Positions 55,260-62,889 of a stretch of 64,000 nt of DNA are shown piece by piece (the first letter of the stretch is position 1; each line of letters begins with the position of its first letter). The notes beneath the pieces were generated by a model, which was not told where the DNA came from, searched no databases, and saw nothing but the letters and a program-made list of their open reading frames with translations. The translations under genes and the position numbers were made by a program. The stretch is from Methylobacterium sp. 2A (GTDB taxonomy: Bacteria > Pseudomonadota > Alphaproteobacteria > Rhizobiales > Beijerinckiaceae). Where the stretch lies: the NCBI RefSeq assembly GCF_009806555.1, contig NZ_VUOK01000062.1, positions 1 through 64,000 on the forward strand. Direction: 5' to 3'.

Positions 55260-55544
55260 ATGACCGACAACCTGCACGAGGGACCCCTGTCCCCCGTCAC
55301 GCAGCAGGCGCCCCCCAGGAAGCCGACATGGCGGGAGGAGCGGCGTCTGCGCCGCCGCCGCCGGAAGCGGGGCGAGGAGATCCTCGCCTGGTTTCTCGTG
55401 CCGCTGATCTGCGTCGGCATCTACCTGGGCGTCAGCGCAAGCTTCGACTTCTTCGGCACCTCGCCGGGTCAGGTCTGGGACCAGCTGATGCAGGTCAAGG
55501 CGATGATGGAGAAGCGCTCGAGCAACCCGGGCGCGCGCGGCTAG
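55260..55544 (+). CDS. Small membrane protein of unknown function
   Basis: This 94-residue protein has a very basic juxtamembrane stretch (WREERRLRRRRRKRGEE), one membrane helix (ILAWFLVPLICVGIYLGVSA) and a short polar tail (GTSPGQVWDQLMQVKAMMEK). By the positive-inside rule the N-terminus is cytoplasmic. AGGAGG lies nine bases before the ATG. Function is unknown. Confidence 0.75.
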   Translation: MTDNLHEGPLSPVTQQAPPRKPTWREERRLRRRRRKRGEEILAWFLVPLICVGIYLGVSASFDFFGTSPGQVWDQLMQVKAMMEKRSSNPGARG

Positions 55545-55592
55545 CACGCGGCGCCCTCTCGGGCGGCTCCGGGACCTGACCGAGGAGCCGCC

Positions 55593-56891
55593 ATGCAACC
55601 GACCCGACGCGCGATCCTGGCCGCCCCGCTGCTCGCCACCCCGGCGCTGCGTGCGAGCGCCCGTCGCGGCACCGTGGTGGTGGTCGGCGCCGGATCCGCG
55701 GGTCTGGCGGCGGCGGCCCGTCTGCGGGATGCGGGCCAGACCGTCACCGTGCTGGAGGCGCGGGACCGGATCGGCGGCCGCGCCTTCACCGACACGGCCT
55801 TGGGTCCGGACTGCCCGTTCGATGCCGGCGCCGAGTACATCCATTGGGCCGAGCACAATCCCTGGGCGCCGATCGCCCGGGCCGCGGGTGCCCGGTTCGC
55901 CCGCGAGGACGGCTGGGCGCGGACCCTCACCATCGACGGCCGCGCCGCCACGGACGCGGAGCGGGCGGCCCGGCGGGTGGGGTTCTCCGGCCTCGACGCG
56001 CTGCTGCAGCCCAAGAACGGCGATCCGTCACTCGCCGAGGCGGCCCGGGCCGGCGGTCCCAGCGCCGAGCAGGCCGCGGCGGGCCTGAGCCGGCTGTCGC
56101 TCGGCGAGGATCCCGAGCGCGTCTCGGCGGTCGATTACGACCGGCTCTGGTCCGGCACCGATCTCTGGGTCGACGGCTACGGTGCCCTCGTGGCGCGCCA
56201 CTTCGCCGACGTGCCGGTGCGGCTCGGCTGTCCGGTGCAGGCGATCGACTGGTCCGGGCCGGAGGTCCGGGTTGAGTCGGCGGGGGGCACCCTGACGGCG
56301 GCGGCCGTCATCGTGACGGTACCGGTGGGCGTGCTGCATGGCGGCGCCCTCCGGTTCACGCCCGACCTGACCGAGACCCACCGGGCGGCGCTGGATGGGC
56401 TGCACATGGGGGCCTACACCAAGATCGGCCTGCGCCTCGACCCGGGCAAGATCGACCCCGCGGCGTTCGGGGACGCGGTCTCGATCGCGACCGGCGGCCC
56501 GACGCTCTACTTCGAGATGGGTCCGTTCGGGCGGCCGCTCGCGGTGGCCAATCTCGGGGGCGACGGCGCCCGCGACCTGTGCCGCGCCGGCGAGGCGGAA
56601 GCGGTCGCGCTGGCCACCGAGCGCCTGGGCGCGATCCTGGGCGGCAAGGCGCGGGGCGCGGTGCTGGGGGGACGGCTCGCCTCCTGGTGGACGGATCCTT
56701 ACGCGCACGGCTCCTACGCCATCGTGTCGCCGGGCCACGCGGAGGCACGCGATCGCCTGCGCGCGCCGCTGGGGGGCCGGGTGTTCCTCGCCGGGGAGGC
56801 CCTGGCCGGCGGCGGCGCCATGACGGTCGGCGGTGCGACGCTCGACGGCGAGCGCGCGGCGCGGGACGTGCTGAAGGCGCTGGGGGCGTGA
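55593..56891 (+). CDS. FAD-dependent amine oxidase family protein
   Basis: This 432-residue flavoprotein starts with a short twin-arginine-like leader (TRRAILAAPLLATPALRAS), suggesting export. VVVVGAGSAGLAAAARLRDAG and VLEARDRIGGRAFTDTALG are the FAD-binding motifs of the monoamine/polyamine oxidase family. The C-terminus carries the second FAD contact (GGRVFLAGEALAGGGAMTVGGATLDGERAARDV). It oxidises an amine to an aldehyde, ammonia and peroxide; the substrate is unknown. It ends facing jetC, in the place where jetD might be expected. Confidence 0.88.
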   Translation: MQPTRRAILAAPLLATPALRASARRGTVVVVGAGSAGLAAAARLRDAGQTVTVLEARDRIGGRAFTDTALGPDCPFDAGAEYIHWAEHNPWAPIARAAGARFAREDGWARTLTIDGRAATDAERAARRVGFSGLDALLQPKNGDPSLAEAARAGGPSAEQAAAGLSRLSLGEDPERVSAVDYDRLWSGTDLWVDGYGALVARHFADVPVRLGCPVQAIDWSGPEVRVESAGGTLTAAAVIVTVPVGVLHGGALRFTPDLTETHRAALDGLHMGAYTKIGLRLDPGKIDPAAFGDAVSIATGGPTLYFEMGPFGRPLAVANLGGDGARDLCRAGEAEAVALATERLGAILGGKARGAVLGGRLASWWTDPYAHGSYAIVSPGHAEARDRLRAPLGGRVFLAGEALAGGGAMTVGGATLDGERAARDVLKALGA

Positions 56892-56965
56892 AGCGCACCT
56901 AACGTTCCCTTCCCCGCAAAAGGGGTGGGCGGTAAGCGGAGCCGCCAGCCCGCTCACCCGCACCC
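56892..56965. other. Gap between amine oxidase and jetC with a REP-like palindrome
   Basis: The 74 bases contain CCCCGCAAAAGGGG (56916-56929), similar to the core of the long inverted repeat at 24691-24797, followed by GGTGGGCGG-like sequence. The genes on either side converge here. No jetD sequence is present. Confidence 0.45.
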
Positions 56966-59900
56966 TCACTCCGCCGCGTCCGCCTGCCGGAACCCCTCGA
57001 TCCCGATCTGATCCGGGTTGATCGCGTGCAGCGCCCGCCGGGCCGCCTCGAGGGGGTGCTCGGCCTCGATCCGGACCGAGGTCAGGTCCGGGCTCTTGTA
57101 GACGGTGACGATGGTGTCCATCACCTCGGTGAGCGTCGTGCGCTTGTCCTCCGGCGCCGCGATCAGGAGTTGCAGGCCCCAGGCCCGGTAGAGATCGACC
57201 AGCGCCTGGCTGTTGCGCACGTCGAGCTTCGAGAAGGCCTCGTCGAGGAGGCACAAGCCCAGGCCCGGATTCTCGTCGCCCGGCCGGTCGCCGGGATAGT
57301 AGGCGCTCGCCAGCGAGGCCGCGATCGCCACGTAGAAGGGCGCCTGCGCCTCGCCGCCCGAGCCGCGCAAAGCCCGCGCCGACATGGTGGTGCGGTTGCC
57401 CGCCCGGTCGCGCATCCCGATCTCGTACACGAAGTAATTGCGATAATCGGCGAGCCGCGCCGCGTCCTCCTCGCCGGCGATCAGCGCGGTGATCTCGGCA
57501 AGCGCCGACGCCATCGGACCCTCGGCGGCGCCGTCGAGCAGCGCCTGCGCGGCCTCGGGCGAGCGCGCGGTCTCGGTGGCGAGCGCGTGGACCGCGGCGT
57601 AGCGCCGGTCCACCGCCGCCTCGAACGCGTAGGTCTGGCCCGTGAAGCTGCGAGCCGAAAGCCGCTCGTTCAGCGCCTCGAGCCGGGCCTGGACCCGCTC
57701 GAACCGGTCGGCGAGGCGGGTCAGCAGATCCTCGGTCATGAGGCGGCGCATCTCGACCTCGGCCCGCTCGGCCTGGGCCCGGTAGCGCCGCAATTCGTGG
57801 GCCTCGACCGCCTCGTACTCGCGCCGGACCCAGGCGAAGCCGTCGATTGCCGGCGCATCGCCCTGGTTCAGGGGATTCTCGACCCGCCACGCGGCGCAGG
57901 CCTCGGCCAGCTCGCGCTCGGCGATCCGCCCGTGCGAGCGCGCCGCCTCGGCGGCTTCCCGGGCGCGGCCCCGCTCGGCCGTGGCGCGGGATCCGGCCGC
58001 CTTGGCGTCGAGGCCGACGAGCGCCTGACGGGCCGCGGCGATCACGCCGACGTCGAACGCCTCGGAGCGGGCGACGCGGACCCGGGCGGCATCGCCCCCC
58101 ATCAGCTGGCGCAGGGCCGCGCGCCGGGCCGAGAGGGCGGCACGGGCGGCCTCGCGCATGGTCACCAAACGGGCGCGGAGCGCCGCCTCGTCGGCGAGCA
58201 GGCGGTCGAGTTTCGGCTCCAGCTCCTCCGACAGCTCGCGCAGGTAGGCGACCCGCTCCGTCGTCAGCGCCGCGATCTCGGCGGTGAGGCCGGCCGTGTC
58301 GCGCTTCTCGATCCCCTCGCGCTCGGTCTGGAGGGTTCGCCGCCGCCCGTCGAGCCCGTCGAGCTCGGCCCGGAGCGTGTCGATGTCGTCGAGGCCCCGG
58401 GCGATGCGCGCCCGGATCGAAGCGGCGGTCCGGGCGGCCTCGCGCAGCACGGCCGCCTCGCCGCGCAGGCGCCGCGCCTCCGCCACCGCGGCCTCGTGGA
58501 CGCGCCGGCTGTCCACGGTCGGGCCGCGATGGCCGCGGGTCATCAGCAGATCGACGCTGCGGGTCACCGAATACGCCATGCCGGCGGTGGTCCGCCCGCT
58601 CGGCGCCACCGCGCGGGCGAGGCGGGCGAGCTCGGCGTCATCCTTGGCGAGATCGTAGCCGCCGAGGCGCACCCCCAGGAACGCCTCGGCGTGCGGGTCG
58701 CTGGTCTCGATCACCGTGAGCGGCCCGTCATCGTAGCGGCGGGCGCGCTGCCTGGCGGTGTCCGTAGTCTTGACGAGAATGCAGCGGTGGAACCGGTCGC
58801 GGCCGGCTTGCAGCACGCCGAGCGCCTCGTTCAGCCGGTCGGGCGCCACCACCAGCGCCTCCCGGGCGCGCCCGAGCAGGCCTTCGAGGGCCGGCCCCCA
58901 GGTCGGATCGACGATCTCGGCCAATTCGCAGATCGGCACGGCGTCGATACCGCGCCGCTCCAGCTCGCCGCGGAACGCCACCGTGTCGGAGGACAGGCGC
59001 GCCGCCGGGCCGGCGCCGGTGCGGGGCGCGGTGCGCTCAGCCTCGCTCTCCTGGGCGCGGGCCTTCAAGGCCGCATCCTCGGCGGCCCGCTCCAGGATCT
59101 CGTCAAACTCGGGCAGCCGCGCCAGCCCGTCGACCAGTTCGGCGAGCGACCCCTCGGGCCGCAGGATTTCCTCCGGCGGTGATTCCCGGCGCAGCCCGGC
59201 CCGGGCGCAGGATTCGGCCAAGCGCGCCGCCTGCGGACAGCCCTGGCGCAGGATCGGGGCGACCGGCTGGAGCTTGCCCATCTGGCCGACGAGCCCGACC
59301 AGATCGGCGATCCGCCCGGTGAGCTCCTTCCGGTCGCGCTCCAGCATGGAGAGGCCGAGGGTCGAGGCGGCGAGCCGCCCCTCGGCGGCGCTGGCGGCGG
59401 CGAGCGCCTTCTTCTCGGCGATCTCCCCGTCGATGTCGCGCACGAAGCCGCGGCTCGCCGCCACGCGCTCCCGGGCGATGCGCAGGGCGTCGGCCCCCTC
59501 GCGCAGGCGCGTGCGCACCGCCACGAGGTCGAGGCTGCGGCGGCGCAACTCGGCGCAGGCCGCGTTCAGCTCGTGGGCGGCCGCGGCGAGCACCGACTCG
59601 CTCCAGGCCTCGTAGCGGTCCTTCAGGCGGCGCAGGCGCGCGAGCCGGCTCTCCAGCTCGGCGATCGTCTCCAGGAGCCGGCGCCAATTGGCGATGGACT
59701 GGCGCACGCGGTCGACGTCGAGCGGCTCCGGCTCCAGCACGAAGGCGCGCACGAAGGCGCTGGTGTCGAAGATCGGCTTGAACGCCACGGCGTTGGCGAA
59801 GCTGCGCAGGAAGTGGCGCGGCTCCGGCGCCGGCGCGCCCTCGCGCAGGGTGGCCAGCACATCGGCCGTGAAGCGCTCGCCGGAGGTCCGGTACTCGGTG

Positions 59901-60403
59901 AAGCTCGCCGCCCGCGCCCGCAGATCCCCGGCGATCTCGCTCCAGGGCGCGGTGTAGGTGCCGCCGGGGGCGGTGCGGGCGTAATCGGCGATCTCGAACC
60001 GGTGCCCGACCGCGATGAAGCGCGACAGCACGGTCTCCTTCGGCTCGACCGCCCGGGCCGCCAGCGCCAGCCCGACCGTGACGACGCGGCCGGAGGCCGG
60101 GTTCTCGAACACCAGGGCCAGCACGGTCTCGCAGGATTCCCGGGTCGGGCGGCCGCCCTCCGCGGGATCGCTGATCCAGCCGAGGCAATAGTCGCGCACC
60201 GTGCGGGCGCTGCGCCCGGAGGCCGAGGCGTTCAGCGCGAGGCGGCTCGCGTTGTTGCCGGCCAGCACCGTGCCGACCGCGTCGAAGATCGTCGACTTGC
60301 CGGCCCCGGTCGGCCCGACGAGCGCGGCAGCCCCCCGCAACCGGATCTGCTCGCGGCGGATCAGATACCAGTTCGAGATGGCGATATCGGTGAGGACGTA
60401 CAC
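56966..60403 (-). CDS. jetC: Wadjet/Mks-type SMC ATPase (JetC-like)
   Basis: This 1145-residue SMC-like ATPase has Walker A GPTGAGKST at residues 30-38 within a COG4913/MukB-like N-terminus (MYVLTDIAISNWYLIRREQ). Long coiled coils lie at about 240-390 and 600-870, around a central domain. The C-terminal head has the signature SGGE (about 1015) and Walker B GLCLLDEAFSKLD (about 1055). In Wadjet systems such ATPases extrude plasmid loops. It starts at a GTG without a clear ribosome site. JetB and JetA genes lie upstream on the same strand but are cut off by a chemoreceptor gene. No jetD follows. Confidence 0.85.
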   Translation of the reverse strand: MYVLTDIAISNWYLIRREQIRLRGAAALVGPTGAGKSTIFDAVGTVLAGNNASRLALNASASGRSARTVRDYCLGWISDPAEGGRPTRESCETVLALVFENPASGRVVTVGLALAARAVEPKETVLSRFIAVGHRFEIADYARTAPGGTYTAPWSEIAGDLRARAASFTEYRTSGERFTADVLATLREGAPAPEPRHFLRSFANAVAFKPIFDTSAFVRAFVLEPEPLDVDRVRQSIANWRRLLETIAELESRLARLRRLKDRYEAWSESVLAAAAHELNAACAELRRRSLDLVAVRTRLREGADALRIARERVAASRGFVRDIDGEIAEKKALAAASAAEGRLAASTLGLSMLERDRKELTGRIADLVGLVGQMGKLQPVAPILRQGCPQAARLAESCARAGLRRESPPEEILRPEGSLAELVDGLARLPEFDEILERAAEDAALKARAQESEAERTAPRTGAGPAARLSSDTVAFRGELERRGIDAVPICELAEIVDPTWGPALEGLLGRAREALVVAPDRLNEALGVLQAGRDRFHRCILVKTTDTARQRARRYDDGPLTVIETSDPHAEAFLGVRLGGYDLAKDDAELARLARAVAPSGRTTAGMAYSVTRSVDLLMTRGHRGPTVDSRRVHEAAVAEARRLRGEAAVLREAARTAASIRARIARGLDDIDTLRAELDGLDGRRRTLQTEREGIEKRDTAGLTAEIAALTTERVAYLRELSEELEPKLDRLLADEAALRARLVTMREAARAALSARRAALRQLMGGDAARVRVARSEAFDVGVIAAARQALVGLDAKAAGSRATAERGRAREAAEAARSHGRIAERELAEACAAWRVENPLNQGDAPAIDGFAWVRREYEAVEAHELRRYRAQAERAEVEMRRLMTEDLLTRLADRFERVQARLEALNERLSARSFTGQTYAFEAAVDRRYAAVHALATETARSPEAAQALLDGAAEGPMASALAEITALIAGEEDAARLADYRNYFVYEIGMRDRAGNRTTMSARALRGSGGEAQAPFYVAIAASLASAYYPGDRPGDENPGLGLCLLDEAFSKLDVRNSQALVDLYRAWGLQLLIAAPEDKRTTLTEVMDTIVTVYKSPDLTSVRIEAEHPLEAARRALHAINPDQIGIEGFRQADAAE

Positions 60404-60576
60404 GATGTCGGTGAGCCGGCCCGGAATCGAAAATCAACCGGCTCAGTTGGCCGGACTCGGCAGCGTATGCAAGCCGGTGACAGAGGCCGTGACGAATCAA
60501 GTTCTGCGCGAACCGCCAGCTTGCCCACGGGTACTCCCCCGGTATCGTGGCTAAAGGGCAGGTATATGACAAGAAC
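60404..60576. promoter_or_regulatory. Divergent promoter region between jetC and the chemoreceptor gene
   Basis: The 173 bases lie between two divergent starts. If jetC is expressed apart from jetB, its promoter must be here. It contains GCCGG/CCGGC arms around an AT-rich centre near 60415-60440. No clear -35/-10 pair is seen. Confidence 0.35.
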
Positions 60577-62253
60577 ATGCGCGCAACCGTAAAAGCAAAA
60601 CTCGGCGGCTTGTTCCTGTTTCTGCTTATCGCGGCCGCGATACAGGGCGGAATGACGATCGCCCGGATGAGATTGGTCGACCTTCAATTGACCGGACTGC
60701 TCGATAGAGCGTTGCCGTCTTTGGATGCGGTCGAAACCATCAGCGCGTTGACTGTCAAAGCGCGCCTGCTGCAGGTGCGGTTCGCGACGGCGGACACGGA
60801 GGCCGAGCGCGAGGCGGGCCGCGCGGCGGTTGAGGAGATGCTCAAGGATCAGGCGGCCCGGGTCGAGGCCTACAAGGCGCGGATCACCGCGCCGGACGAG
60901 CAGGTCCTCTACGACACGCTGGTCGCCAAGCTGAAGGCCCAGCACTACGCCTGGGAGCGGCTGCGCGGGATGAGCCTCAACCAGCGCGAGGCGGCGATGG
61001 CCTATTACCGGGGGGCCATGAACGCCCGCTACCAGGATGTCGCGAACGCCGCGCGCGCCCTGGTGGACCGGCATGTCAGGGCCGTCGCGGAGGCCGGCCA
61101 GTCCGCCCGGGAGAGCCAGGCCAGCGCGGTCTCGACGACCATCGCCATCCTGGCCGCCATGCTGGTGATCGGCCTCGGCGCCATGCTGTACGCGCTGCTC
61201 GGGGTCTCGCGGCCGATCACCGTGATGACCGACGCCATGCGCCGGCTCGCGGGCGGCGATACCGACTCGGCGGTGCCCTATGCGGGGCGCCGGGACGAGA
61301 TCGGCGCCATGGCGGCGGCCGTGCAGGTCTTCCGGCAGAACCTGATCCAGACCCGCGCCCTGGAGGCGGAAGCGGCCCGCGCCCGCGCGGAGGCCGAGGG
61401 GCAGCGCCGGCAGGCGATGGGCGACCTCGCCGAGCGGTTCGAGACCGCCATCGGCGGCATCGTCCGCACGGTCACGGCGGCGGCGACGCAGCTCCAGGCG
61501 ACCGCCCAGGCGCTCACCGCGACGGCGACCCGGACGGCCGACCGCTCCGGCGACGCGCGCGCGGCCGCCGCGGAGGCCGCCGCCAACGTCAACACCGTGG
61601 CGGCGGCGGCCGAGGAACTCGGCTCTTCGGTGGACGAGATCGGCCGTCAGGTGGTGGCCTCGGCGGATCTGGCGCAGGTCGCGGTCCGCGAGGCGGGGGC
61701 GACCACCGATCTGGTGCAGGCGCTGAGCACCGGAGCCCGGTCGATCCGGGAGGTGGTCACGCTGATCTCGCAGATCGCCGACCGGACCAACCTTCTGGCA
61801 CTCAACGCGACCATCGAGGCGGCCCGGGCCGGCGATGCCGGCAAGGGGTTCGCGGTCGTCGCCGCCGAGGTGAAACAGCTCGCCGAGCAGACCGCGAAGG
61901 CGACCGGGGAGATCGGCCGGCAGATCGGCCAGATCCAGGGTTCGACCGACCACGCCGTCCGCGCCATCGACGGCATCGCGGGGCGGATCCGCGAGATCGA
62001 CGCCACGGCGACCACGATCGCCAGCGCGGTGGCGCAGCAGGGGGCGGCCACGCAGGAGATCGTCCGCAACGTCGCCCAGGCGGCGGCCGGAACCAGCGCC
62101 GTCACGGCCAACATCACGGAGGTGGCCGGCGCGGCCGACGCGACCGGCGCGGCGGCCGGACAGGTGCTGCGCGCGGCCTCCGAGATGGCCGAGCAGGCGG
62201 CCCGGCTCGGGAGCGAGGTCGAGCATTTTCTGGCGACCGTTCGGGCGGCCTGA
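60577..62253 (+). CDS. Methyl-accepting chemotaxis protein
   Basis: This 558-residue chemoreceptor has an N-terminal membrane helix (about 7-27), a helical periplasmic four-helix-bundle domain (30-185), a second membrane helix (TTIAILAAMLVIGLGAMLYALLGV), a HAMP domain (GVSRPITVMTDAMRRLAGGDT) and a signalling domain with the hairpin tip ISQIADRTNLLALNATIEAARAGDAGKGFAVVAAEV. There is no CheR-binding pentapeptide at the end. The ATG at 60577 gives a normal signal anchor; a GTG at 60547 is the alternative. It lies, on the opposite strand, between jetB and jetC, genes that usually adjoin. Confidence 0.92.
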   Translation: MRATVKAKLGGLFLFLLIAAAIQGGMTIARMRLVDLQLTGLLDRALPSLDAVETISALTVKARLLQVRFATADTEAEREAGRAAVEEMLKDQAARVEAYKARITAPDEQVLYDTLVAKLKAQHYAWERLRGMSLNQREAAMAYYRGAMNARYQDVANAARALVDRHVRAVAEAGQSARESQASAVSTTIAILAAMLVIGLGAMLYALLGVSRPITVMTDAMRRLAGGDTDSAVPYAGRRDEIGAMAAAVQVFRQNLIQTRALEAEAARARAEAEGQRRQAMGDLAERFETAIGGIVRTVTAAATQLQATAQALTATATRTADRSGDARAAAAEAAANVNTVAAAAEELGSSVDEIGRQVVASADLAQVAVREAGATTDLVQALSTGARSIREVVTLISQIADRTNLLALNATIEAARAGDAGKGFAVVAAEVKQLAEQTAKATGEIGRQIGQIQGSTDHAVRAIDGIAGRIREIDATATTIASAVAQQGAATQEIVRNVAQAAAGTSAVTANITEVAGAADATGAAAGQVLRAASEMAEQAARLGSEVEHFLATVRAA

Positions 62254-62262
62254 TCGGTCCGG

Positions 62263-62889
62263 TCAGGCCTCCCCGGCCTCCGACCACGCCCGCAGGCGCT
62301 CCAGCCACGCGTCGGAGGCCAGCACCACCACGCCGGGCAGCAGCGCGAGCGGCGTTACCCGCTCGACCCGGTCGCGCTCGCCGAGCCGCAGGCCGCCGCG
62401 CCGCGCGTAGAGCCGCAGGATGTCGGCGAGCCGGCCCTCCTCGGGGGGCTCGTTGCGGGCGACCGTCCGGATTTTTTCCACGATCTCGTCGGTGGTGCAT
62501 TCGACGATCCCGTCCGTGCCGACGCGGTGGTCGCGCAGGCCCTCCTCGTAGAGGAGCCGCAGCGCCAGCAGCACCAGGGTCTCGTCCTTGCGCAGGCGCT
62601 CCGACATGATGTCGTGCCGCGGCGCGTCCGCGGCGGGGCTCAGCGAGACCATCTGGTCGCGGTGCGACACCGTCAGCGCGTAGCCCAGGCAGGCGAAGTA
62701 ATCGGTGAAGAACGGCGCGTAGTGCCGGGCGAGCTCGTAGGAGCGGCCGATATTCGGTGTGTCGGCATAGATCACCTGCCCCTTCAGCAGGACCTGGAGG
62801 GCGCGGCTGAGCTCTTCGGCGTCCGGCGCCCGGGCCCCGGGGGGCGCGGGCTCGTCGCCGTCGATGATGGCGCGGAAACCTTCAAGCAC
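62263..62889 (-). CDS. jetB: DUF4194 protein, Wadjet JetB-like (MksE-like) subunit
   Basis: This 208-residue protein matches the DUF4194/JetB pattern: ELSRALQVLLKGQVIYADTPNIGRSYELARHYAPFFTDYFACLGYAL at about 25-75, then LRKDETLVLLALRLLYEEGL and a C-terminal winged-helix-like end. Such KITE-type subunits bridge the kleisin (JetA) and the SMC ATPase (JetC). It overlaps the jetA stop by eight bases, so the two are translationally coupled. Downstream, jetC would normally follow at once; instead a chemoreceptor gene is found. Confidence 0.82.
   Translation of the reverse strand: MLEGFRAIIDGDEPAPPGARAPDAEELSRALQVLLKGQVIYADTPNIGRSYELARHYAPFFTDYFACLGYALTVSHRDQMVSLSPAADAPRHDIMSERLRKDETLVLLALRLLYEEGLRDHRVGTDGIVECTTDEIVEKIRTVARNEPPEEGRLADILRLYARRGGLRLGERDRVERVTPLALLPGVVVLASDAWLERLRAWSEAGEA

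Noticed and set aside
56028..57890. Long minus-strand frame through the amine oxidase and the end of jetC
   Set aside because: It is a shadow of both real genes in another frame and has no family resemblance; it is not jetD.
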